From: Methylobacterium amylolyticum
GTDB taxonomy: Bacteria; Pseudomonadota; Alphaproteobacteria; Rhizobiales; Beijerinckiaceae
Reading direction: 5' to 3'
Length of the DNA: 64,000 bases
NCBI RefSeq assembly: GCF_030700245.1
Contig: NZ_JAUYZI010000009.1
Span: 1 to 64,000 of the forward strand
A program made the position numbers and the translations under genes. Shown here in pieces: positions 7,647 through 17,810 of the stretch (positions are counted from its first letter, which is position 1; every line of letters starts with the position of its first letter). The notes under the pieces were generated by a model. The model saw nothing but the letters and a program-made list of their open reading frames with translations. It was not told the origin of the DNA and made no database searches.

Positions 7647-8357
7647 TCAATCGGTGGTCTGGATGGACCAGGTGGCGTGGCGGATGCCCGGGGCACGGGC
7701 GAGGTCGGCGGTGACGGCGTCGAGTTCGGCGGCCTCGACGGCGCTGGCGGTGAGGGTGGCGATGACCTCGACCGCCTCCTCGCCGCGCTCCTCCACCTCG
7801 ATGGCGCCGACGGGATAGTTCGCCGCCTCCAGCCGCTCGACGAGGAGGTCCTGGGCCGGGCCGGCGGCGCCGGGGGCGGTGGTGACCTGCACCTCGTAGG
7901 TCGCCTCGGTCTCGGATTCGCGGATCGGCAGGCGGTCGATCAGCTTCACGAGCGGGCGCAGGGCGGTGTTGCAGGCGAGCACCGTGACCGCCACGAATAC
8001 CGCCTCCAGCGGCAGGTCGGCCCCCGCGAAGGCGCCGACCGCGGCCGAGCACCAGAGGGTGGCGGCCGTGTTGAGGCCGCGGACGTTCATGCCCTCCTTC
8101 ATGATCACGCCGGCGCCGAGGAAGCCGATGCCGGAGATCACGTAGGCGACGGTGCGGGTGCCCCCCTCCGGCCCGGTGAGGCGCATGCCGAGATCGACGA
8201 AGGCCGAGGCGCCCACCGCCACCAGCACGGCGGTGCGCAGGCCGGCGGTGCGCTGCCGGTACTGCCGCTCGACCCCGATCAGGGTGCCGAGGCCGAAGGC
8301 GACGGCGAGGCCGAGGGCGGACCGGGCGGGTTCGGGGAGGCTGGCGAGCAGATCCAT
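7647..8357 (-). CDS. MgtC/SapB family membrane protein
   Basis: This 236-residue protein has an N-terminal MgtC domain of about 5 membrane helices (LGLAVAFGLGTLIGVERQ, then AVLVAVGASAFVDLG, YVISGIGFLGAGVIMKEG and LNTAATLWCSAAVG), with the conserved ERQ and GAGVI motifs. The C-terminal soluble domain (about residues 150-236) resembles an ACT-like fold. MgtC proteins are linked to survival in low magnesium and to modulation of F-type ATP synthase or phosphate uptake. Whether this one is MgtC-like or the more common housekeeping SapB type cannot be told. It is read divergently from the moxR operon. Confidence 0.87.
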   Translation of the reverse strand: MDLLASLPEPARSALGLAVAFGLGTLIGVERQYRQRTAGLRTAVLVAVGASAFVDLGMRLTGPEGGTRTVAYVISGIGFLGAGVIMKEGMNVRGLNTAATLWCSAAVGAFAGADLPLEAVFVAVTVLACNTALRPLVKLIDRLPIRESETEATYEVQVTTAPGAAGPAQDLLVERLEAANYPVGAIEVEERGEEAVEVIATLTASAVEAAELDAVTADLARAPGIRHATWSIQTTD

Positions 8358-8554
8358 GGTGGCAGCGCTCTAGGATCGGCCGTGTGACGGGACCGTGACG
8401 CCGTGTGCCGGGGAGATGGGCCAAGGTAGGATTGACGGCCGCCCCGGCCAGCGGGCACACCGGCGCCCCTGAGGATCCCTTAAGAAAACGGGACCCGGGC
8501 CGAGGAGACGCGTCGGATGCAGAACGGGATTCCCGCCCCAGGAGCCGTCCCGGC

Positions 8555-9550
8555 ATGAGCGATGCCGTCCCGGCCGAGCGCCCGCCGGAAGCCGCCGCCC
8601 TGCACGGCCGGGTCCTGGCGCTGCGCGACGGGCTGGAGCGGGGCCTGATCGGCGCCTCCGGCCTCGTCGAGCGGCTGCTGATCGGCCTCCTCACCGGCGG
8701 CCACCTGCTGATCGAGGGCGCGCCGGGGCTCGCCAAGACCCGGGCGGTCAAGCGCCTCGCCGACGGGCTCGACGGCTCCTTCGCCCGCATCCAGTGCACG
8801 CCGGACCTGATGCCGGCCGACCTCACCGGCACCACCGTGTGGCGCCAGGACAGCGGCACGTTCGAGTTCCTGCAAGGCCCCCTGTTCCACGCCCTCGTCC
8901 TCGTCGACGAGGTGAACCGCGCGCCGCCGAAGGTGCAGTCGGCCCTGCTGGAATCGATGGCCGAGGGGCAGGTGACGGTCTCGGGGGTCACGCACCGGCT
9001 GTCCGACCCGTTCATGGTGGTGGCCACCCAGAACCCGATCGAGCACGCGGGCACCTTCCCGCTGCCGGAGGCGCAGCTCGACCGCTTCCTGCTGCACGTC
9101 GTGGTCGACATGCCCGACGAGGGCACCGAGCGGGCGATCCTCGACCTCGTCGAGGGCGAGCTGACCCACCACGCCGAGCCGATGCCGACCCGGCTGACGC
9201 TCGCCGAGGTTCGCGCGGCCCGGGAGGCGGCGCTCGCGACCTACGTGTCGCCCGCTTTGAAGGACTACCTCGTGCGGCTGGTGGCGGCGACCCGCACGGA
9301 CGCGGCGGCGCCGGACCTGCGCGCCCAGATCGAGCACCCGGCCTCGCCGCGCGGCACGCTGGCGCTGATGATGGCCGGCAAGGCGCGGGCGTGGCTGCAC
9401 GGCCGCGACCACGTGACCCCCGAGGACGTCACGGCTCTCGCCCGCGACGCCCTCTCGCACCGCATCGGCCTGACGTGGCGCGCGGCCGCCGAGGGCCGGA
9501 CCGCCCGCTTGCTGATCGACGAGCTGGTGCGACGGGTGCGGGCGCTGTGA
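8555..9550 (+). CDS. MoxR-family AAA+ ATPase
   Basis: This 331-residue AAA+ ATPase of the MoxR class has Walker A in EGAPGLAKT, Walker B in LVLVDEVNRAPPK, sensor 1 in VVATQNPIE and an arginine-finger region around PEAQLDRF. MoxR proteins act as chaperones with VWA-domain partners to mature metal enzymes or membrane complexes. The ATG at 8555 follows AGGAG at spacing 10; the earlier in-frame ATG at 8405 gives a non-conserved 50-residue extension. It is the first gene of a seven-gene operon, and its stop overlaps the next start (GTGA). Confidence 0.9.
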   Translation: MSDAVPAERPPEAAALHGRVLALRDGLERGLIGASGLVERLLIGLLTGGHLLIEGAPGLAKTRAVKRLADGLDGSFARIQCTPDLMPADLTGTTVWRQDSGTFEFLQGPLFHALVLVDEVNRAPPKVQSALLESMAEGQVTVSGVTHRLSDPFMVVATQNPIEHAGTFPLPEAQLDRFLLHVVVDMPDEGTERAILDLVEGELTHHAEPMPTRLTLAEVRAAREAALATYVSPALKDYLVRLVAATRTDAAAPDLRAQIEHPASPRGTLALMMAGKARAWLHGRDHVTPEDVTALARDALSHRIGLTWRAAAEGRTARLLIDELVRRVRAL

Positions 9551-10464
9551 GGACGGGCGCCGCCCCGGCCTCCAGTCCCGATGCCGGCATCCACCTCTCC
9601 GGCGAGGCGCTGATGGGCCTGCGCCATCTCGCGCGCCGCGGCGGGATGCCCGCGACCCGGACGCTGGCCGGCCTGCCCGGCGGGATCGTCACCCGGCGGC
9701 GCGGGCGCGGCTCCGAGCCGGAGGACGTGCGGCCCTGGACCGAGGGCGACGACCGCCGCCACATCGACCGCAACGCCACCGCCCGCACCGGCCAGTTGCA
9801 CGTGCGCACCCACCACGACGAGCGTGACCGCGCGGTGGTGCTGCTCGCCGATTTCCGCCCGGCCATGCTGTTCGGCACCCGCCGGGCGCTGCGCTCGGTG
9901 GCGGCGGCCGAGGCGCTGGCGCTGCTCGGCTGGCGGATCGCCGCGGATGGCGGCCGCATCGGCCTCGCGGTCGCGGGCGTCGGCGAGCCGACGGTCCTGC
10001 GGCCGTCGGGCGGCGAGCGGGCGATGACCGCCGTCACCGGCGCCCTGGCCGCCGCCCACGCCCGCGCCCTGGAGAGTGCCGAGGCGGCCGACCCGCCGCT
10101 GGAGCCGGTGCTCGCCGCCGCCGCGAGCCTGCTGCCGTCGGGCGGCCACCTCGTGATCGCCAGCGCGCTGGACACGCCCGGCCCGGGCTTCGACGGGTTG
10201 CTGACGCTGGTGGCGGAGCGCGTCTCGGTCCGGCTGATCCTGGTGAGCGACGCGTTCGAGCGCGTGCGCCGTCCGGGCTTCTTCCCCTACGCGCTGGCGA
10301 ACGGGCGCCGCGGCGTCCTGCGCGCCGACGGGGCGGGCGGGGCGAGCGCCGACGCGCGGCTGGCCGACTACGCCCGCCGCGGCATCGGCGGCCTGCGCCT
10401 CGACGTGGAGGCCGGGCCCGAGGCCTACGCGCCGCTGATGGAGCGGCTCGATGCGGTGCTGTAA
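9547..10464 (+). CDS. DUF58 domain protein
   Basis: This 305-residue protein carries the DUF58 core, with RRGRGSEPEDVRPWTEGDD followed by RHIDRNATART and the Ala-rich VVLLADFRPAMLFGT. DUF58 proteins have a degenerate VWA-like fold and accompany MoxR ATPases. The GTG at 9547 overlaps the moxR stop as GTGA, indicating translational coupling. The methanol-oxidation gene mxaS is a relative, but the gene set here is that of the generic bat operon. A 246-bp gap with a repeat element separates it from the next gene. Confidence 0.87.
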   Translation: MRTGAAPASSPDAGIHLSGEALMGLRHLARRGGMPATRTLAGLPGGIVTRRRGRGSEPEDVRPWTEGDDRRHIDRNATARTGQLHVRTHHDERDRAVVLLADFRPAMLFGTRRALRSVAAAEALALLGWRIAADGGRIGLAVAGVGEPTVLRPSGGERAMTAVTGALAAAHARALESAEAADPPLEPVLAAAASLLPSGGHLVIASALDTPGPGFDGLLTLVAERVSVRLILVSDAFERVRRPGFFPYALANGRRGVLRADGAGGASADARLADYARRGIGGLRLDVEAGPEAYAPLMERLDAVL

Positions 10465-10488
10465 TTCTTTCGAGACATCCGCGCCCCT

Positions 10489-10663
10489 CCCTCCCCCCTC
10501 TGCGGGGGAGGGTACCCTGCGCAGCAGGGGAGGAGAGGGGAGCGCCGTCTACGGAAGACGCGCGACGGGTGCCGCCTCCCGCATCGTCGCGCTGCCCCTC
10601 TCCCGACCCCCGCTCACGCGAGAGGCGCCCATCGGGCCACCCTCCCCCGCAGAGGGGGGAGGG
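10489..10663. repeat. 175-bp inverted-repeat element, copy A
   Basis: The ends are perfect 25-bp inverted repeats: left arm 10489-10513 (CCCTCCCCCCTCTGCGGGGG then AGGGT) and right arm 10639-10663. Each arm is itself nearly palindromic. Inner arms of the form AGGAGAGGGGAGC and CTGCCCCTCTCCCGACC pair as well. The element lies inside the moxR-bat operon between the DUF58 and DUF4381 genes. Copies B (14076-14244) and C (20847-21016) share the same design. No protein is encoded, so it is MITE- or REP-like. Confidence 0.85.
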
Positions 10664-10710
10664 ATGGGCGCGGACGCCGGGCGCCGTACCTGCGCGCTCG
10701 TGTACGCCCC

Positions 10711-11175
10711 ATGACCCCCGCCGACGCCCCCCTGACCCTCGACGCCCTGCGCGGACTGCACCTGCCGGGCGGGGCCGCGGGCGCCGTGCAGGGCGAGATT
10801 CTCGCCGCCGCCGCGCTGGGCTTCCTGGCCGCGCTGCTCGTCGGCGCACTGCGGGTCCTCCGGGTCCGGGCGCGGGCCACGGTGCGGCGGGCGGCGCTGG
10901 CGGAGCTGGCGGGCAGCCGCGGGCTCGATCCGGACGCGCGCCTCGTCGCCCAGGCCCGGCTCCTGCGGCGGCTCGTGCGGACCGTATCGGGCGACGCCGA
11001 CGCCGCGGTGCAGGGCGGCGACTGGGCGAGGCGGCTCGATGCCCTGTTCCGCACCGACTTCTTCACCGCCGGCGCCGGCCGGGTGCTCGCGGACGGCCTG
11101 TACCGGCGGCAGACGCCCGACCTCGATCGCCTCGACGCCGAGCTCGGCCGGCTGATCGGGCGGCTGCGGGCATGA
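10711..11175 (+). CDS. DUF4381 domain protein of the Bat operon
   Basis: This is a 154-residue protein with one membrane helix (about residues 30-50, ILAAAALGFLAALLVGALRV) followed by a cytoplasmic basic and helical domain (LDPDARLVAQARLLRRLVRT). Position and architecture match DUF4381 proteins found between DUF58 and VWA genes. Its own role is not known; it is presumed to be a membrane component of the MoxR/VWA complex. It overlaps the next gene by ATGA. Its ribosome-binding region lies just downstream of repeat element A. Confidence 0.75.
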   Translation: MTPADAPLTLDALRGLHLPGGAAGAVQGEILAAAALGFLAALLVGALRVLRVRARATVRRAALAELAGSRGLDPDARLVAQARLLRRLVRTVSGDADAAVQGGDWARRLDALFRTDFFTAGAGRVLADGLYRRQTPDLDRLDAELGRLIGRLRA

Positions 11176-12188
11176 GCGCGCTCCTGCCCGCGTGGCTCGG
11201 CGCCCTCGCCACCTTCGATCTCGCGGCGCCCTGGGCGCTGCTCGCCCTGCCGCTGCCCTGGCTCGCGGCGCGGCTGCTGCCGCCGGAGCGCGCGGGCGGC
11301 GGCGCGTTGCGCGTGCCCGGAACCCTGGCCGCGGAAGCCGGGCAGGGGGTCGACATCGCGGCCCGCGGCCGGCGCCGGGCCGCGGTCACCTGGACCCTGT
11401 GGGTTGCGCTGGTCGCCGCCCTGGCCGGGCCGCGGATCGTGCTGCCGGCCAAAGCTTTGCCGGCGTCCGGGCGCGAGATCGTGGTGGCGATGGATCTGTC
11501 GGGCTCGATGGAGCGGCGCGATTTCGCCCTGGACGGCGAGACGGTGAGCCGGCTCAACGCCGTCAAGCGGGTGGGCGCCGACTTCATCCGCAGACGGGCC
11601 GGGGACCGGATCGGCCTCGTGATCTTCGCCGACCAGGCCTACGTCGCCGCCGGGCTGACCTTCGACGCCGCCTCCGTCGCCCGCGCCCTGGAGGAGGCGA
11701 CGATCGGCATCACCGGGCGCTCGACCGGCATCGGCGACGGGCTGGGCCTCGCCCTGCGCCGCCTCGACCCCCGGGAGCCGGCCGGACCGGGCGGCCCGCC
11801 GGCCGCGGCCAAGGCGGTGGTCCTGCTCTCCGACGGCGTCAACAACGCCGGGCAGACCGCGCCGCGGGACGTGGCCGACCTCGCCAAGACCCTTGGGATC
11901 AAGGTCTACACCATCGCGCTGGGCCCCCGCGACCTCGCCGACGCGAACGGCGAGCAGGACGTGGTCGACAGCGAGACCCTGCGGACGATGGCCGAGGTGA
12001 GCGGCGGCCGGGCCTTCCGGGTACGCACCACCGACGACCTCGTCCGCGTGACCGACGCCATCGACGCCCTGGAGGGCGGCCGGGCGACGGCGCCGCCGGT
12101 GCCCCTGCGCCGCGACCTCTGGCCCTGGCCCGCCGCGCTGGCGCTGCTCTGCGCCGCCGGGCTGCTGGCGACCCGGGGGCGCGCGTGA
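11172..12188 (+). CDS. VWA domain membrane protein (BatA-like)
   Basis: This 338-residue protein has two N-terminal membrane helices (about residues 15-35 and 70-90), a von Willebrand factor A domain and a C-terminal helix (WPAALALLCAAGLLA). The metal-ion-dependent adhesion site is intact: DLSGSM near residue 107, TGRSTGIGDG, and LLSDGVNN. BatA-type proteins work with MoxR in aerotolerance, envelope stress or metalloenzyme maturation. It is coupled to its neighbours by ATGA upstream and GTGA downstream. Confidence 0.88.
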   Translation: MSALLPAWLGALATFDLAAPWALLALPLPWLAARLLPPERAGGGALRVPGTLAAEAGQGVDIAARGRRRAAVTWTLWVALVAALAGPRIVLPAKALPASGREIVVAMDLSGSMERRDFALDGETVSRLNAVKRVGADFIRRRAGDRIGLVIFADQAYVAAGLTFDAASVARALEEATIGITGRSTGIGDGLGLALRRLDPREPAGPGGPPAAAKAVVLLSDGVNNAGQTAPRDVADLAKTLGIKVYTIALGPRDLADANGEQDVVDSETLRTMAEVSGGRAFRVRTTDDLVRVTDAIDALEGGRATAPPVPLRRDLWPWPAALALLCAAGLLATRGRA

Positions 12189-13108
12189 TCGACGCGCTGG
12201 CCCTGCTGCGCCCCTGGTGGCTCGCCGCCCTGCCCGTGGTGGCGGTGCTCGCCGTCGTCGCGGTCCGCCGCGCCGCGCCGCTCGGCGACTGGGGCCGCGC
12301 CGTCGATCCGGCGCTGATGACCCATCTCGCCCGCTCCGGCGCGGTGCTCGGCGGCCGCAGGCGGGCGAGCCTCGCGGCCGCGCTCGCCGCCGGGCTGATC
12401 GCCCTGGCGCTCACCGGTCCGGCCGTGGAGCGCCGGGACGCGGCGACCTTCCGCAACCTCGACGAGACCGTCATCGTCCTCGACCTGTCCCGCTCCGTCG
12501 CCGAGGGCGGCAATCTCGGCGCCGTGCGGCAGGCCGCGGCCGCCGTCGCCGAGGCCGCCGGCACCCGGGCGGTGGCCTTGGTCGTCTACGCGGGCGACGC
12601 CTACCTCGCCGTCTCGCCCACCACCGACCGCGACAGCCTCGGCACCACCCTGTTCGCCCTCGACGCCGACACCGTGCCCGACCGCGGCAGCCACCCGGAG
12701 CGCGGCCTTGCGCTCGCCCGCCGCACCCTCGCCGAGGCCGACGTGGTCGCCGCCGACGTGGTGCTGATCAGCGACGGCGACGGGATCGGCGACGCGGCGG
12801 CCCGGGAGGCCCGGGCCCTGCGCGACCGCGGCTGGCGCCTCCAGACCCTGTTCGTGCCGGCGGGTCAGACCGTGCCCCCGGGCGCGCCGAGGCCCGACGC
12901 CCTCGCCCTCGCCCGGCTCGCGGCGGCGGGCGGCGGGGTCGCGGCCGACGTGACCGCCCCGGCCCCGGTGCTCGACGCGGTGGCCGAGCCCACCGCCCGC
13001 CACCTCGCCGCGGGCGGCTACGGCGTGTTCGCCTACGCCGATCTCGGGCGCTGGCTGCTGCTGCTCGCCGCCCTGCCGGCCCTGCTTCTGTTCCGCCGGA
13101 GCGCGTGA
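12185..13108 (+). CDS. VWA domain membrane protein (BatB-like)
   Basis: This 307-residue second VWA protein has an N-terminal helix (PWWLAALPVVAVLAVVAV), a further helix before the VWA domain and a C-terminal helix (LLLLAALPALLLF). The MIDAS motif is DLSRSV (DxSxS kept), with the TTDRDS and LISDGDG elements. The GTG at 12185 overlaps the previous stop as GTGA. It is probably a partner of the upstream VWA protein in the periplasmic-side complex. The TPR gene follows after 30 bases. Confidence 0.87.
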   Translation: MIDALALLRPWWLAALPVVAVLAVVAVRRAAPLGDWGRAVDPALMTHLARSGAVLGGRRRASLAAALAAGLIALALTGPAVERRDAATFRNLDETVIVLDLSRSVAEGGNLGAVRQAAAAVAEAAGTRAVALVVYAGDAYLAVSPTTDRDSLGTTLFALDADTVPDRGSHPERGLALARRTLAEADVVAADVVLISDGDGIGDAAAREARALRDRGWRLQTLFVPAGQTVPPGAPRPDALALARLAAAGGGVAADVTAPAPVLDAVAEPTARHLAAGGYGVFAYADLGRWLLLLAALPALLLFRRSA

Positions 13109-13138
13109 CATGCTGCGCGCGAGAAGGGAGCGCCCGAT

Positions 13139-14040
13139 ATGACGGCCGGCCTCGCCCCCCCGCCCCGCGCCGCCCTGTCCCCGGGCTGGGGGCGCCGCGC
13201 CCGGATCGCCGGGCTCGGTCTCGCCGGCCTCGGCCTGCTCGGCGGCCTCGCCCTGTCGGAGCCGCGCACCGGCCTCGGCCGCGTGCTGATGGGCCTCGGC
13301 CTGCCGGGACTGGCCGCCGACGTGATCGCCGACCCGGCCTGGCGCGGCCCCGCCCTGTACGAGGCCGGGCGCTACGGCGAGGCGGTCGCGATCTTCCGGG
13401 CCGGCGGGCGGCGGGCGAGCTACAATCTCGGCAACGCCCTGGCGCGCTCCGGCGACCTCCCGGGGGCGGTCGAGGCCTACGACGAGGCCCTGCGCTACAA
13501 CCCCCGCGACGCGGACGCCCAGGCCAACCGCGCCCTCGTCGCCCGCCTGCTCGCCGAGGCGATCGACCGCGGCCCCGGCGGCGGGATCGCCAACGGCACC
13601 GCCCAGTACGGCGCCCGCTACAACAAGACCGCCAACCAGGACCAGAACAACGACATCAACGCCTCCTCCAGCGGCGAGGGGCTGGCCGGCAACCGCGAGG
13701 CGGACAGCAGCGCCTCCCTGCCGGGCAACAGCGCGGTGGCCCGCCGCGGCCGCTCGGAGCAATCCGCCCTCGATCCGGGGGTGGGCCGCGCCCGCGGCTC
13801 GGCCGGCGACGCGGGCGGCCGCGGGCGCAGCGGGGTCGGCGCGGCGATGGTCGCCGAGTCGCCCGAGCGCGAGGCCCGCCGGGTGACGAAGAGCTTTGAG
13901 GCCCACGAGATCCGCCCCGACCGCCTGTGGCTCCAGACCCTGCCGGACGACCCCGGCCGCTACCTGAAGCTCCGCCTCAAGGCCGAGCAGGCCCGCCGCG
14001 TCGAGGCCGGCACCGCCATGCCCGCCGGGAGCAACCCGTG

Positions 14041-14044
<4 letters not shown>
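13139..14044 (+). CDS. TPR protein of the Bat operon (BatC/BatE-like)
   Basis: This is a 301-residue protein with one N-terminal membrane segment (IAGLGLAGLGLLGGLAL) and two or three tetratricopeptide repeats (about residues 70-140: ALYEAGRYGEAVAIF, then SYNLGNALARSGDLPGAVEAY). A long low-complexity region rich in Asn, Ser, Gly and Arg follows (QDQNNDINASSSGEG). The C-terminal EIRPDRLWLQTLPDDPGRYLK is typical of alphaproteobacterial Bat TPR proteins. It probably scaffolds the VWA/BatD complex. Its stop lies where repeat element B begins. Confidence 0.8.
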
Positions 14045-15555
<1,511 letters not shown>

Positions 15556-15724
15556 TCCGGGAGCGGCTGCCCATTTTCCAGGCATGTAAGAAAATCGTGC
15601 AATAGCTCAAGTCCTGAGCAAGCATCAATGTTTTGCACCATCTTGCGGCATCTGTTTTCGGTCCGTAGATCTTGTTCGTCCGGGTGAGCGATCCCGCAGA
15701 CCAAGGTTTCAGGAGGAACGAGGG

Positions 15725-16237
15725 ATGGCGCGCAGCAACGAGGTCAAGGACCGTTTCCGGGAGCGGCTCGCGGCCGCGGACGCCCGCAGCAACGGCTTCC
15801 GCCAGAAGCTCCTCGAGGACGGCACCCGCGCGCTCCGCCCGGTGATCGAGGTCCTGACCCTGATGGCCGAGGTGCTCAACGAGGAGGACAACGTCCACGG
15901 CAGCATCCACGGCATCGAGCCCCAGATCGACCAGGACAACTTCATCGTCCTCTGCGCCAAGATGCGCGGGAACGAGACCGAGCAGAAGATCAAGATCAAG
16001 TACGGCCCCGAACTCGGCGGCAGCAACACCATCTCGGTCTCCGGCCTGAACCAGCGCTACAACGAGCAGCTGGTGCCGGGGGCGGGCTCCGTGGCGCATA
16101 TCGGCCGGGTGATCGGCAGCGACATCCACCTGGACGAGAACCGGGGCGCGGAGCTCGCCGAGGTGGTGCGGGACGTGGTCGAGGATTTCTACGCCGCCCA
16201 GATCGAGCAGCGCAGCCACTTCGCAGCCGCGGCCTGA
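15725..16237 (+). CDS. Hypothetical cytoplasmic protein
   Basis: This 170-residue soluble protein starts with a basic, charged helix (RSNEVKDRFRERLAAADARS). The middle contains acidic NEEDNVHGSIHGIEPQIDQD and a beta-rich FIVLCAKMRGNETEQKIKIK, and the end is helical. A very good ribosome-binding site (CAGGAGGAACGAGGG) precedes the ATG. There are no membrane segments and one cysteine. The 170-bp region upstream is comparatively A/T-rich and likely holds its promoter. I do not recognise a family, and neighbours give no clue. Confidence 0.65.
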   Translation: MARSNEVKDRFRERLAAADARSNGFRQKLLEDGTRALRPVIEVLTLMAEVLNEEDNVHGSIHGIEPQIDQDNFIVLCAKMRGNETEQKIKIKYGPELGGSNTISVSGLNQRYNEQLVPGAGSVAHIGRVIGSDIHLDENRGAELAEVVRDVVEDFYAAQIEQRSHFAAAA

Positions 16238-16251
16238 CCGGCGATCCCGGA

Positions 16252-16273
16252 CGGGAGACGGCACCGTCTCCCG
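16252..16273. terminator. Hairpin after unknown gene
   Basis: CGGGAGACG (16252-16260) and CGTCTCCCG (16265-16273) form a perfect 9-bp stem around GCAC. It lies 14 bases after the 170-residue protein gene and upstream of the convergent MBL gene stop. There is no T tract, so it is a terminator candidate only. Confidence 0.45.
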
Positions 16274-16345
16274 CCCCCACGGTTGGTCCTCCCGGAACCG
16301 TCCCCGATCCCCGGATCGCGGGCGGTTTCTTCCTGTCCGGAGCGA

Positions 16346-17158
16346 TCAGGGCTGCTCGGCGTCGAGGAGCGCCCGGTAGCGCGCCGCGGAGGCCCGAACG
16401 ACGGCGTCGGCGCCCTCGCGGATGTGCAGGCCGAAGGCGCCGTAGATCCGCGCGAACCGCAGGCCGTCGAGCCGCGCCGCGATCCGCGCGACGCTGGCCC
16501 CCGAGAGCGGCAGCGCGTTGGGGTAGCTCCACTGGAACGACACGCTCTTCCGGTCGGCCCCCACCTGCAGGGTGTCGCCGACCATCAGCGCGCCCGCCCC
16601 CGCAGCGCCGGCCGCCCAGTGCAGCACCGTGCTGCCGGGGAAGTGGCCGCCGAGCCGGTGCAGCATCAGGCCCGGCCCGAGGGGCCGCACGTCCTCCTCC
16701 CAGAACGCCAGCCGGTCGTCCGGCCGCATCACCCAGGCCCGGTCGCGGGCGTGCAGGTAGACCGGGGCGTCGAGGGCGGCCGCCCAGTCCTGCATCGTCG
16801 TGTAGTAGTGCGGGTGCGAGATCGCGATACCGGTGATGCCGCCGAGCGCCTCGACGAGGGCGCGGGTGGCCGCGTCGCACAGGGCCACGCAGTCCCAGAG
16901 CAGGTTGCCCGTCGGCGTCCGGATCAGGAAGGCGCGCTGCCCGATGCCGAAGGCGGGCTGGGTCTGGATCTCGAACAGGTCCGGCTCGCGCTGCCGCCAC
17001 GCGTTGGTGTGGCCGAGCGCCAGCGCCGCGGGCGTCGTCCAGCGCTGGCGCTCCACCGGCACGTACTGGCGCTCGTCCGCGCAGATCGGGCAGCGCCCGG
17101 GGGGCTCCGCCGCCTCCGGGTAGCTCGTCCCGCAGGCGGTGCACAGGAAGGTCGGCAC
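16346..17158 (-). CDS. Rubredoxin-like / metallo-beta-lactamase fold hydrolase
   Basis: This protein of about 270 residues opens with a rubredoxin-like zinc ribbon (FLCTACGTSY, CPICADER) and then has a metallo-beta-lactamase domain. The usual HxHxDH motif is degenerate (ISHPHYYTT), while a later His (GGHFPGSTVLHW), the Asp in MVGDTL and a final His in FGLHIREG remain. Metal binding and activity may therefore differ from classical hydrolases. The GTG at 17158 has GGAG about 8 bases upstream. It is read divergently from the crcB riboswitch transcript. The substrate is unknown. Confidence 0.75.
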   Translation of the reverse strand: MPTFLCTACGTSYPEAAEPPGRCPICADERQYVPVERQRWTTPAALALGHTNAWRQREPDLFEIQTQPAFGIGQRAFLIRTPTGNLLWDCVALCDAATRALVEALGGITGIAISHPHYYTTMQDWAAALDAPVYLHARDRAWVMRPDDRLAFWEEDVRPLGPGLMLHRLGGHFPGSTVLHWAAGAAGAGALMVGDTLQVGADRKSVSFQWSYPNALPLSGASVARIAARLDGLRFARIYGAFGLHIREGADAVVRASAARYRALLDAEQP

Positions 17159-17261
17159 GGGGATGCTCCGGCTCGGTGGGTCCCGGATCAACGCGCGAGC
17201 GTCGCCGAACGCGCCGCGACCGGCTTCCCCTCGCCCGCCCCATGCTCTAAGGCCGGCCGCG

Positions 17262-17320
17262 ATGGGGATGGAGCTCCCCGACAACCGCCCGCGTCCCGCG
17301 GGCTGATGGCTCCTACCGCA
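17262..17320 (+). ncRNA. Fluoride riboswitch (crcB RNA motif)
   Basis: The aptamer core matches the crcB motif. P1 is GGGG (17264-17267) with CCCC (17276-17279), framing ATGGAGCT. It is followed by ACAAC, a 7-bp hairpin GCCCGCG/CGCGGGC (17287-17303), then the hallmark CTGATGGCTCCTACC. The pseudoknot pairs GGAGC (17270-17274) with GCTCC (17309-17313). Downstream hairpin-forming sequence up to 17370 is the likely expression platform. It lies about 80 bases upstream of crcB, so fluoride is expected to raise crcB expression. Confidence 0.9.
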
Positions 17321-17399
17321 CGGGCGCGCTCCGCCCGCGGTAGGGCCGTGCGCCCGAGCCGCGCGGGGCCGCCCGACCCGAAGGAGAGGACGGGCAGGC

Positions 17400-17789
17400 A
17401 TGTTCAACACCCTCATCGTGATCCTCGGCGCCGGGCTGGGCGGCGGGGTCCGGCACGGCATCAACGTCGCGGTCGCCCGCGCCCTGCCGGGGCTCGGCTT
17501 CCCGCTGGCGACGCTGCTCATCAACGTGCTCGGCTCGTTCCTGATGGGCGTGCTCGCCGAGGGCTTCGCGCTGCGCGGGGCGGCCGGCCACCCGGCGCGG
17601 CTGTTCCTCACCACCGGGATGCTCGGCGGCTTCACCACCTTCTCGACCTTCTCGCTCGACGCGATCAGCCTCTACCAGCGCGGTGAGACCGGCGCGGCGG
17701 CGGCCTACGTGCTCGCCTCGGTGATCGCGGGCCTCGCCGGGCTGGTGGCCGGCCTCGTGCTGACCCGGGCGGTGCTCGGGGGGCCTTGA
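17400..17789 (+). CDS. crcB: Fluoride ion channel CrcB/Fluc
   Basis: This 129-residue protein has four membrane helices. Family motifs are GAGLGGGVRHG at the start, LLINVLGSFLMG (pore Asn) and GMLGGFTTFSTFSLD (the Phe-box and Thr/Ser track). Fluc channels form antiparallel dimers that export fluoride from the cytoplasm. A GGAGAGGACGGGCAGGC leader precedes the ATG. Regulation by fluoride is indicated by the riboswitch at 17262-17320. Confidence 0.95.
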   Translation: MFNTLIVILGAGLGGGVRHGINVAVARALPGLGFPLATLLINVLGSFLMGVLAEGFALRGAAGHPARLFLTTGMLGGFTTFSTFSLDAISLYQRGETGAAAAYVLASVIAGLAGLVAGLVLTRAVLGGP

Positions 17790-17810
17790 GCCTCATGAAA
17801 TGGGGTTCCC

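Noticed and set aside
8794-10464. DUF58 protein extended upstream to 8794
   Set aside because: The extension lies inside moxR in another frame; the GTG at 9547 gives the normal start and a GTGA overlap.
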